A stretch of DNA of 5,676 nucleotides from Bacteroidales bacterium (GTDB taxonomy: Bacteria; Bacteroidota; Bacteroidia; Bacteroidales; ML635J-15), in the NCBI GenBank assembly GCA_028697515.1, contig JAQVEY010000175.1:1-5676 (forward strand), in the 5' to 3' direction. Under the pieces are notes generated by a model that saw only the letters and a list, made by a program, of their open reading frames with translations, ran no database searches and was not told the origin of the DNA. The position numbers were made by a program, and so were the translations under genes. Position 1 is the first letter of the stretch; each line of letters opens with the position of its first letter. Shown in pieces: positions 1-5,017 of this stretch.

Positions 1-1
1 A

Positions 2-1690
2 ATAGCGAAAGAAATAGTCTTTAATTCTTCCGCGTCTTTAGAATATTTGCTGATTACAAATGATATGCTTCCCGAAATTCAGTTTATTACAAATAGGGAT
101 GTATTTCTTAAAAATCTTAATAACACAACAATCAGTTCAAATTCAATTAGCCTTAATGATGTTGTTCTAAAAGCAAACACTTTAATTCCTGATGATAGAA
201 AGGCAAGTCTTTATATAATTTCTGATATGCAGAAATCGTTCATGAATGATTTATTAGCAAAACCCAAAGATAATGTTGCTCTCGTTTTTGTTCCACTGAC
301 ACCGGCAGCTACAAACAATCTTTTTATCGATTCATGTTGGTTTTCTTCTCCTGTGCATCGTTATAATGGTAATGAAATGCTAAATGTGCGAATAGTTAAT
401 GCTTCCAAAGAAGATTTCTATGACCTCTCACTGCAGTTGTTTATAAATGATAGTATTAAAGCTATGTCAGGATTTAATGTCGAAGCAGGTAAGTCTATAG
501 ACCTTGAAATCAGTTATGTTAATACTACTGAAGGTTTTGTTAACGGTAGGCTTGAAGTGGCTGATTATCCTGTTACATATGATAATTCCTTATATTTTAG
601 TTATAGAATTACTAAATCAACAGATATTCTGATAATTAACTTCGGTAATAATAACAGATATCTACAAGCTTTGTATAATTCCGATTCCGAGAGTTTTAAT
701 ATGACACAGCAGAAAGCCGGGACTAATCAGTCTTCAATGTTTGCTAGTTATGACCTAATAATATTAAATGATGTTAAGGAAATTTCATCGGGTTTTTCTG
801 CTGAAATACAATCATTTGTAGAGAAAGGCGGTTCGGTTGTGTTTATTCCTTCCTCAGAGATAAATTTGAACTCTTGCAATTCGTTTCTAAACTTATTCAA
901 TGCTGGAAAATTTGATGCAATGAAATTTACAAAAGGGAGGATTCATAGTATAGAATATAATTCCGAAATATACAAAGATGTGTTTCAAAGACAGGAAAGG
1001 CAGACAGATTTGCCGGCAATGGGTCTGGTTCACAATCATATATTATATAGTTCTTCGGTATTTGCATCTGTAATTAAGCTGGAAAATGGTTCTCCTGTTA
1101 TTTCAGTTGGCAGTTTTGGAGAGGGTAAGTTGTATATTGTAGCTGCTCCAATGGACGAAATAAATGCTGATTTTATGAAAAGTCCACTTTTTGCTCCGGC
1201 TTTTATTAATATGGCTTTAAATAGTCAAATCAACAATTCGCTTTATGCAATTTTAAGTAAGGATGCTTTTTTTGAAATTTCATCTGATATCGAATTGTCA
1301 GAATCTGATATTTTTAGAATTTCTGATAACACAAATGTTGATGCAGTTGCACAGTTTCGTTTTTCAGGTAAGAAACTACGAATTGAAGTTCCTCAGCAGA
1401 TTAATAATGCAGGATCGTATGATCTAATAAAAGGGAGTGAGTTCGTGGCACCTATCTCTCTTAACTATTCTAGAGATGAATCTGTTTTAGAATATGTGTC
1501 TGATTCGGAGCTTGATAAATATATTACTGAAAAGCTTGATGATAAAGCAAAGATAATAGATTCGGATACTGATAATATCAGTGTTGAATTGAAAGAGTTC
1601 TCTGAAGGTAAGCCATTATGGAAGTTATTTTTATTATTTTCACTATTCTTTATTCTTTGCGAAATTGTTATCGCTAGATTGATGAAGTAA
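2..1690 (+). CDS. BatA-domain/VWA-like membrane protein, C-terminal part (5' end outside window)
   Basis: The reading frame is open from the first bases of the window, so the N-terminus is missing; 562 residues are visible. Residue numbers here count from the codon at position 2. The order resembles Bacteroidota 'BatA domain-containing' proteins: the tail of a VWA-like domain (strand ending IISDMQ, about 72-77), an Ig/CARDB-like beta region (about 107-205), a Rossmann/amidotransferase-like region (DLIIL 251-255, GGSVVFIP 276-283), a further beta region, and one C-terminal membrane helix (about 540-560, rich in L, F and I) ending in a short basic tail. Family members usually start with two membrane helices and the VWA metal site, roughly 120-140 residues that would lie to the left. 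The role is not established; the name comes from Bat (Bacteroides aerotolerance) proteins, and an envelope-anchored scaffold is only inference. A TTG at position 47 is not a credible start because the homologous sequence continues upstream of it. Confidence 0.8.
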   Translation: MAKEIVFNSSASLEYLLITNDMLPEIQFITNRDVFLKNLNNTTISSNSISLNDVVLKANTLIPDDRKASLYIISDMQKSFMNDLLAKPKDNVALVFVPLTPAATNNLFIDSCWFSSPVHRYNGNEMLNVRIVNASKEDFYDLSLQLFINDSIKAMSGFNVEAGKSIDLEISYVNTTEGFVNGRLEVADYPVTYDNSLYFSYRITKSTDILIINFGNNNRYLQALYNSDSESFNMTQQKAGTNQSSMFASYDLIILNDVKEISSGFSAEIQSFVEKGGSVVFIPSSEINLNSCNSFLNLFNAGKFDAMKFTKGRIHSIEYNSEIYKDVFQRQERQTDLPAMGLVHNHILYSSSVFASVIKLENGSPVISVGSFGEGKLYIVAAPMDEINADFMKSPLFAPAFINMALNSQINNSLYAILSKDAFFEISSDIELSESDIFRISDNTNVDAVAQFRFSGKKLRIEVPQQINNAGSYDLIKGSEFVAPISLNYSRDESVLEYVSDSELDKYITEKLDDKAKIIDSDTDNISVELKEFSEGKPLWKLFLLFSLFFILCEIVIARLMK

Positions 1691-1764
1691 ATCTAATTAC
1701 AAGTATTTTTCTCTTCGAAAAAAAGATGCCGAGTTGTATAGTTATCTACTTTAGAAGGATTTTG

Positions 1765-1900
1765 TCATTAAAGCTCCCGTTCGCTCGGATTTAGTTGCGA
1801 TGCGCTGGGTCGAAGCGAGCTCGTCCTGCGGGCTTCGGATGTAATCCGCGTATCTATTAGTATAAGTGGCATGTCTGAATTCCCGACTAACCACTTGAAA
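1765..1900. repeat. GC-rich hairpin patch, probable degraded dispersed repeat
   Basis: The 221-bp gap between the two convergent genes is AT-rich at its left end, then turns sharply GC-richer from about 1770 to 1850. The patch holds CGGAT-GTA-ATCCG (1836-1848, perfect 5-bp stem). An overlapping 6-bp stem pairs CGAAGC (1811-1816) with GCTTCG (1832-1837). A third stem pairs AAGTGG (1864-1869) with CCACTT (1891-1896). There is no open frame of note. No stem is followed by a clear T-tract, so I do not call a terminator for either flanking gene, although the last stem could sit in the 3' end of the ABC-F transcript. Its base composition and stacked small palindromes resemble a worn intergenic repeat; the family is not identified. 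Confidence 0.4.
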
Positions 1901-1911
1901 AACCTCAAAGC

Positions 1912-3549
1912 CTAATTTTTTGCTTCCAATTCTTTAAGGTGTTCCATTTTTTTGCGATGTAGGAATTCTGTAACTCCTTCGAGATGCTCTTTTACTCTCT
2001 TATTTCCAAATTCGTAAACTTTGCTTACCATTCCGTCGAGAAAATCGCGGTCGTGTGAGACCAAAATTAGCGTGCCGTCGTAGTTCATCAAAGCTTGTTT
2101 AAGAATGTCTTTGGTGCGCATGTCAAGATGATTGGTAGGTTCGTCAAGAATGAGAAGGTTGTATGGCTCGAGTAATAGTTTTATCATTGCAAGCCGAGTG
2201 CGTTCGCCACCTGACAGTACTTTTACTTTTTTGTCAATATCCTCACCGCCAAACATAAAAGCTCCTAAAAGATCTTTAATTTTTGTTCTGATTTCACCCT
2301 TCGCAATATCATCAATTGTCTGAAAAACCGTTAGTGATTCGTCAAGCAGAGAGGCTTCGTTTTGAGCAAAATAACCAATCATCGTGTTGTGACCAAGACT
2401 TAGATTGCCGCTGAATTCAATTTCTCCCATTATTGCTTTCACCATCGTTGACTTTCCTTCGCCGTTTTTGCCAACAAATGCTACCTTTTCGCCTCTCGAA
2501 ATTGTAAACGAGGCATCCGCAAAAACCAAGTGCTCACCGTAAGATTTTGTAATGTTTTCGGCAATTACTGGATGACTGCCAGAGCGCGGAGCAGGAGGGA
2601 AGCGCAATCTCAAATGAGAAGCATCGACTTCGTCAACTTCCAGAATCTGTAATTTTTCGAGCATTCTCACTCTAGATTGCACCTGATTTGTTTTTGAGAA
2701 AGTACCACGAAATCTCTCAATAAAATCCTGATTGTCAGCAATCATTTTTTTCTGCTCTTCAAAAGCTTTCTGTTGCTGTTCACGTCTTTCTTGTCGTAGA
2801 ATAATGTAGCTCGAGTAGTTTACCTTGTAGTCGTAAATGCGTCCCATGGTAACTTCGATTGTCCTATTGGTGATATTGTCAACAAATGCTCGATCGTGAG
2901 ATATTACAATTACAGCTTTTGCACTATTTATAAGAAAATCTTCGAGCCATTGTACCGACTCAATATCAAGATGGTTTGTGGGCTCGTCGAGAAGAATTAA
3001 ATCGGGTTTTTGAAGCAATATTTTCGCAAGTTCTATTCGCATTCTCCAACCTCCACTAAATTCGCTAGTGGGACGATGAAAATCGCTTCGTTCGAAACCA
3101 AGACCTATGAGAATTTTTTCTACTTCAGCATCAAAATTTGTATCTCCAAATCCATAAATTTTCTCACTTAAATTCGAAACTCTTTGAATAATATCGTAAT
3201 AATCCTGCGATTCGTAATCTGTTCGTGTAGCGAGTTGATGTTCGAGTTCGGCCATTTCGTTTTGCATCATGATGAGATGTCCAAATGCCTGAGATGCTTC
3301 TTCGAATACAGTTCGATGGTCCTCGTTCATAAGGTGCTGTGGAAGGTATGTAATTACTGCATCGGTAGGAGCCGAAACCCTGCCATAGGTTGGTGGTTTT
3401 AATCCAGACAAAATCTTTAATAATGTAGATTTTCCTGCCCCATTTTTTCCCATCAGTGCAATACGATCTTTTTCGTTTACCACAAAAGAAATATCTTTAA
3501 ATAAAGTCGTACCACCAAACTCAACACCTAATCCGTCAATTGAAATCAT
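1912..3549 (-). CDS. ABC-F family ATP-binding protein (ribosome-associated type)
   Basis: This complete 545-residue protein has two ABC ATPase domains in tandem and no membrane segment, the hallmark of ABC-F proteins, which act on the ribosome rather than as transporters. Domain 1 has Walker A GKNGAGKST (34-42), signature FSGGW (164-168), Walker B LILLDEP with catalytic Glu189, and an H-loop SHD (217-219). Domain 2 has Walker A GKNGEGKST (360-368), signature LSGGE (445-449), LLILDEP with Glu470, and SHD (498-500). Both sites look intact. A charged helical segment at about 91-131 is the likely short arm. The linker at about 245-320 (RQERREQQQ start, then basic QSRVRMLEK) corresponds to the P-site tRNA interaction motif. 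The C-terminus ends in a short charged tail without the long coiled coil of Uup. The ATG at 3549 fits the usual family N-terminus. Whether it is a housekeeping factor (EttA/YdiF/YbiT-like) or gives antibiotic resistance cannot be told from sequence alone; the plain, intact form favours housekeeping. Confidence 0.93.
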   Translation of the reverse strand: MISIDGLGVEFGGTTLFKDISFVVNEKDRIALMGKNGAGKSTLLKILSGLKPPTYGRVSAPTDAVITYLPQHLMNEDHRTVFEEASQAFGHLIMMQNEMAELEHQLATRTDYESQDYYDIIQRVSNLSEKIYGFGDTNFDAEVEKILIGLGFERSDFHRPTSEFSGGWRMRIELAKILLQKPDLILLDEPTNHLDIESVQWLEDFLINSAKAVIVISHDRAFVDNITNRTIEVTMGRIYDYKVNYSSYIILRQERREQQQKAFEEQKKMIADNQDFIERFRGTFSKTNQVQSRVRMLEKLQILEVDEVDASHLRLRFPPAPRSGSHPVIAENITKSYGEHLVFADASFTISRGEKVAFVGKNGEGKSTMVKAIMGEIEFSGNLSLGHNTMIGYFAQNEASLLDESLTVFQTIDDIAKGEIRTKIKDLLGAFMFGGEDIDKKVKVLSGGERTRLAMIKLLLEPYNLLILDEPTNHLDMRTKDILKQALMNYDGTLILVSHDRDFLDGMVSKVYEFGNKRVKEHLEGVTEFLHRKKMEHLKELEAKN

Positions 3550-3571
3550 TTTTACAATTTTTTATAAGGAC

Positions 3572-3580
3572 GCAAAGATA
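3572..3580 (-). promoter_or_regulatory. Predicted Bacteroidota -7 box for the ABC-F gene
   Basis: On the minus strand the sequence reads TATCTTTGC, an excellent match to the Bacteroidota -7 consensus TAnnTTTG, 22 bp upstream of the ABC-F ATG. It predicts a very short leader of about 15-20 nt. No good TTTG -33 element is visible at the expected distance; that position is occupied by the 9-bp repeat block at 3585-3616. No Shine-Dalgarno sequence is seen before the ATG, which is normal for the phylum. Confidence 0.6.
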
Positions 3581-3584
3581 GGAA

Positions 3585-3616
3585 AAAGTACTTAAAGTGC
3601 CTAGAGTGCCTAAAGT
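3585..3616. repeat. 9-bp tandem repeat, block A (3.5 units)
   Basis: Successive units are AAAGTACTT (3585-3593), AAAGTGCCT (3594-3602), AGAGTGCCT (3603-3611) and a half unit AAAGT (3612-3616). The period is exactly 9 and most variation falls in the last four bases. The block lies directly upstream of the ABC-F -7 box. The same unit recurs in four further blocks up to 4137. Confidence 0.85.
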
Positions 3617-3773
3617 CCCGAAAAACAAAATCCGCCTTTCGGACGGATTTGTAGTTTTTCGTGGATCCTCGAAAAAATATGAAATTGCTTGCAAGATTTC
3701 ATATTAAACGAGGTTGTGAGAGAAAAAACTGTAATTAGCTAATATAGTTAAAGCAATTTCTGTTTTTTCGGGA
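3616..3773. mobile_element. 158-bp MITE-like element with terminal inverted repeats
   Basis: The ends are inverted copies: TCCCGAAAAACA (3616-3627) and TGTTTTTTCGGGA (3761-3773), differing by one T. They are flanked by the direct 9-mer TGCCTAAAG at 3607-3615 and 3774-3782. Removing the element plus one copy restores an unbroken, in-phase 9-bp array. The interior has no open frame and three hairpins: 3619-3661 (centre 3628-3650), 3667-3713 (10-bp perfect stem 3676-3685/3696-3705 plus an outer CCTCG/CGAGG) and 3727-3749 (7-bp stem with one G-U). An alternative long-range pairing is GAAATTGCTT (3681-3690) with AAGCAATTTC (3751-3760). This is the build of a non-autonomous element, but no transposase is present to match it. 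The flanking 9-mer is also the array unit, so it is not independent proof of target duplication. A structured non-coding RNA is the alternative. Confidence 0.5.
3619..3661. terminator. Strong hairpin, terminator-like on both strands
   Basis: AAATCCG (3628-3634) pairs with CGGATTT (3644-3650). Two inner C-G pairs form across a bulged A (3643), closing a TTTC loop. Outer arms CGAAAAAC (3619-3626) and GTTTTTCG (3654-3661) extend it, giving T-tracts on either strand. It has the shape of an intrinsic terminator. However, no gene ends nearby on either strand, and on the minus strand it lies upstream of the predicted ABC-F promoter. It may therefore be only part of the inserted element, or may insulate the ABC-F promoter from read-through. 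Confidence 0.45.
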
Positions 3774-3787
3774 TGCCTAAAGTACTT
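3774..3787. repeat. 9-bp tandem repeat, block B
   Basis: A part unit TGCCT is followed by the full unit AAAGTACTT (3779-3787). It resumes block A in phase on the far side of the 158-bp element. Confidence 0.7.
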
Positions 3788-3804
3788 GGGTTCTGCTGAT
3801 GAGT

Positions 3805-3842
3805 CCAAATTAGCCCAATTTATTGTAAATTAGTGTAATTGG
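3805..3842. repeat. Imperfect palindrome/direct repeat rich in AAATTAG
   Basis: AAATTAG occurs at 3807-3813 and again at 3827-3833, a 20-bp spacing. The stretch as a whole is a loose palindrome running from CCAAATTA at the left to TAATTGG at the right, with AATTT/AAATT pairing near the centre. There is no T-tract and no gene end nearby. Its origin is unknown. Confidence 0.35.
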
Positions 3843-3890
3843 CTTCAGTTTGGCTATGCTCATGCATCGCGACGAGCTCCGGTTCGTGTC

Positions 3891-4009
3891 TTCTCAGCGT
3901 CCCTCTGCAGTTCTAGGCGTCTCTCTGCGTAAAATTTTCTTTGCGTAACTTCGTGTTTCCTAGTGTAACTTTGTATAACCTATTTCTATGTTTCCTCTAT
4001 GTCACCTCG
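3891..4009. repeat. Degenerate ~10-bp repeat tract
   Basis: The clearest part has three units of exactly 10 bp: TAACTTCGTG (3946-3955), TTTCCTAGTG (3956-3965) and TAACTTTGTA (3966-3975), then TAACC. To the left, CTCTGCG-type units drift out of register (for example CTCTGCAG and CTCTCTGCG at 3903-3929). To the right, TTTCCTCTATG (3991-4001) echoes the second unit. A small hairpin, CACAA-CGCT-TTGTG (4016-4029), follows. There are no long open frames. The tract looks like an old tandem array that has drifted. Confidence 0.45.
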
Positions 4010-4033
4010 ACTTCGCACAACGCTTTGTGATTA

Positions 4034-4051
4034 ATAGTGTCTAAAGTGTCT
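4034..4051. repeat. 9-bp tandem repeat, block C
   Basis: Two units, ATAGTGTCT (4034-4042) and AAAGTGTCT (4043-4051), belong to the same family as blocks A and B, with TCT in place of CCT. Confidence 0.7.
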
Positions 4052-4075
4052 ACCCTTCGGCTCTTCTCAGGGTAA
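4051..4075. repeat. Small hairpin interrupting the 9-bp array
   Basis: TACCCT (4051-4056) pairs with AGGGTA (4069-4074) in a perfect 6-bp stem with a 12-nt loop. It sits exactly between 9-bp units: one ends at 4051 and the next begins at 4076. The half TTCGGCTCTTCTC has the same layout as the reverse complement of the insert at 4089-4117 (TTCGACTGCGCTC), so the two look like divergent members of one family in opposite orientation. Confidence 0.55.
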
Positions 4076-4088
4076 AAAGTGCCTAAAG
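4076..4088. repeat. 9-bp tandem repeat, block D
   Basis: One unit AAAGTGCCT (4076-4084) is followed by AAAG (4085-4088), where it is cut by the GC-rich insert. CTAAAG at 4083-4088 is repeated at 4118-4123 on the other side. Confidence 0.65.
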
Positions 4089-4117
4089 CGATGCGGTGAG
4101 CGCAGTCGAACCGTGCG
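4089..4117. repeat. 29-bp GC-rich insert in the 9-bp array
   Basis: A GC-rich stretch with core GAGCGCAGTCGAA is flanked by a short CGGT/ACCG stem (4094-4097 with 4110-4113). It splits block D from block E, and CTAAAG lies on both sides. Deleting 4089-4117 with one CTAAAG rejoins perfect units (AAAGTGCCT then AAAGTACTT). Its core resembles the reverse complement of the hairpin at 4051-4075. Confidence 0.5.
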
Positions 4118-4137
4118 CTAAAGTACTTAAAGTGCCT
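4118..4137. repeat. 9-bp tandem repeat, block E
   Basis: A CT remnant is followed by the perfect units AAAGTACTT (4120-4128) and AAAGTGCCT (4129-4137). This is the last block; no unit is recognisable beyond 4137. Confidence 0.75.
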
Positions 4138-4325
4138 TTCGTATCAAGGGCATAGATTTTAGATTCGCGTCAGCGTGGGTATAGTTTTAATTTCTTGAGC
4201 CTTTTTTTTAGAGAAGTTAATTGCTTATGGACAAAATTGTTCAGATTCTTATAGTATTTTGTCAGTAAAAACATGTAGAATGAATAAAAAATTAAAAAAT
4301 GCAAATAATTATTCCAAAAAAGATA
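4138..4325. other. Non-coding stretch with nothing recognised
   Basis: This is the upstream flank of rplS. It is GC-mixed to about 4180 and then strongly AT-rich with a run of T at 4202-4209. I see no credible gene, no strong hairpin and no further copy of the 9-bp unit. It may hold distal promoter elements, but none can be called. Confidence 0.5.
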
Positions 4326-4354
4326 TTTGTTTAAAAAAAAATAACTAATATTGC
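4326..4354 (+). promoter_or_regulatory. Possible promoter of rplS
   Basis: TAATATTGC (4346-4354) matches the Bacteroidota -7 box TAnnTTTG with one mismatch, and TTTG (4326-4329) could be the -33 element. The gap of 16 bp is slightly short for the phylum. It predicts a leader of about 30 nt before the ATG at 4391. The leader has no convincing Shine-Dalgarno sequence. Confidence 0.4.
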
Positions 4355-4390
4355 AGTCCGAAATTTTAAGGATTTTAAAAGTATATAGAG

Positions 4391-4738
4391 ATGGAATTAA
4401 TGAAAGATTTAGAACGTAGCCTGGAAGTAGAGAATAAATTTCCTAAATTCAGAGCTGGAGATACTGTAACTGTTAGCTATAAGATTAAGGAAGGGAATAA
4501 GGAGAGGATTCAGGAATATAGAGGTGTAGTTATTCAGGTAAAAGGTGAAGGACATACAGCAACTTTTACAGTTCGCAAAATGTCAGGCACAATTGGTGTT
4601 GAAAGGATATTTCCTTTTGCATCTCCATTTTTGGATTCCATCGAAGTTAATAAATTAGGTAATGTCCGTCGTGCAAGAATTTTCTACTTGCGTGGACTTA
4701 CAGGTAAAAAAGCCAGAATTAAAGAAAAAAGATTCTAA
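4391..4738 (+). CDS. rplS: 50S ribosomal protein L19
   Basis: The 115 residues match the normal L19 length. L19 sits at the interface of the large and small subunits. Recognisable family features are [13 protein letters not shown] (about 20-32), [14 protein letters not shown] (35-48), [16 protein letters not shown] (60-75), SPFLDSIEV (78-86) and the C-terminal [21 protein letters not shown] chose the ATG at 4391 over the in-frame ATG at 4400 because family members begin with a short M-x-L-x-K segment that the longer form fits. The gene stands alone here: a promoter candidate lies just upstream and a strong terminator 17 bp downstream, so it is probably a single-gene transcript. In many other bacteria it follows trmD, which is not in this window. 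Confidence 0.97.
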   Translation: MELMKDLERSLEVENKFPKFRAGDTVTVSYKIKEGNKERIQEYRGVVIQVKGEGHTATFTVRKMSGTIGVERIFPFASPFLDSIEVNKLGNVRRARIFYLRGLTGKKARIKEKRF

Positions 4739-4754
4739 TATTTATTTAGATATT

Positions 4755-4790
4755 AAAAAGCTCCGAAATTTTCGGAGCTTTTTTTTGTTT
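4755..4790. terminator. Intrinsic terminator shared by rplS and the copper operon
   Basis: AGCTCCGAA (4759-4767) pairs with TTCGGAGCT (4771-4779) around a 3-nt loop; the flanking A- and T-runs extend the stem. On the plus strand it is followed by a run of T after the rplS stop. On the minus strand it follows the stop of the metal-binding protein (4794) and is trailed by five T. It therefore fits as a bidirectional terminator between two convergent transcripts. Confidence 0.9.
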
Positions 4791-4793
4791 TTT

Positions 4794-5006
4794 CTAATCA
4801 AGCATTTCAGCTTTATATCCCAGATTTTTAAGGGTTTCAATAATTGTCTGAGGGTCTACTCTGTCTGTTTCAACACTTAGAATTTTGTTTTCATCGTTTA
4901 AGTTTACCTCCCATTTCCCTGTTCCTACTAAATTGTCGAGTGCACTAGTAACTTTAGCGAGGCAGCCCATACAGTTTACCGATGTTTTAAATCTTATTGT
5001 TTTCAT
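4794..5006 (-). CDS. Heavy-metal-associated (HMA) domain protein, CopZ-like copper chaperone
   Basis: This complete 70-residue protein is one HMA domain with the ferredoxin-like pattern: strand 1 (KTIRFKTSV), the metal loop C12-M-G-C15, a helix (LAKVTSALDNL), then strands and a second helix ending in LKNLGYKAEMLD. The CxxC pair would bind Cu(I); the methionine usually two residues before the first cysteine is replaced (V10-N11-C12). It starts 11 bp after the copA stop on the same strand, so the two are almost certainly co-transcribed. The expected role is to carry Cu(I) in the cytoplasm and hand it to the ATPase. There is no signal peptide. Another soft metal cannot be excluded from the motif alone. 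Confidence 0.9.
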   Translation of the reverse strand: MKTIRFKTSVNCMGCLAKVTSALDNLVGTGKWEVNLNDENKILSVETDRVDPQTIIETLKNLGYKAEMLD

Positions 5007-5017
5007 ATTATGTAAAT

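Noticed and set aside
47..49. TTG as the true start of the first gene
   Set aside because: The frame is open up to the window edge and the residues encoded upstream (IAKEIVFNSSASLEY) fit the family's VWA-like domain, so the gene is truncated by the window.
1711..1730. Terminator after the BatA-type gene (TCTTCGAAAAAAAGA)
   Set aside because: The stem would be made of T-A pairs only, with no GC clamp and no T-tract following it.
2132..3402. Small plus-strand open frames inside the ABC-F gene (2132-2323 and 3184-3402)
   Set aside because: They are antisense to well-conserved ATPase motifs and their translations resemble no known family; they are shadows of the real gene.
3619..3661. Transcription attenuator in the ABC-F leader, as known for some resistance ABC-F genes
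   Set aside because: The best promoter (TATCTTTGC at 3580-3572) lies downstream of the hairpin, giving a leader of under 20 nt that excludes it. No leader peptide is evident. It would need reconsidering only if a more distal start site were mapped.
3585..4137. CRISPR array
   Set aside because: The repeats are only 9 bp and lie directly end to end within blocks. The intervening sequences vary from 24 to more than 240 bp and are themselves palindromic. No cas gene is present.
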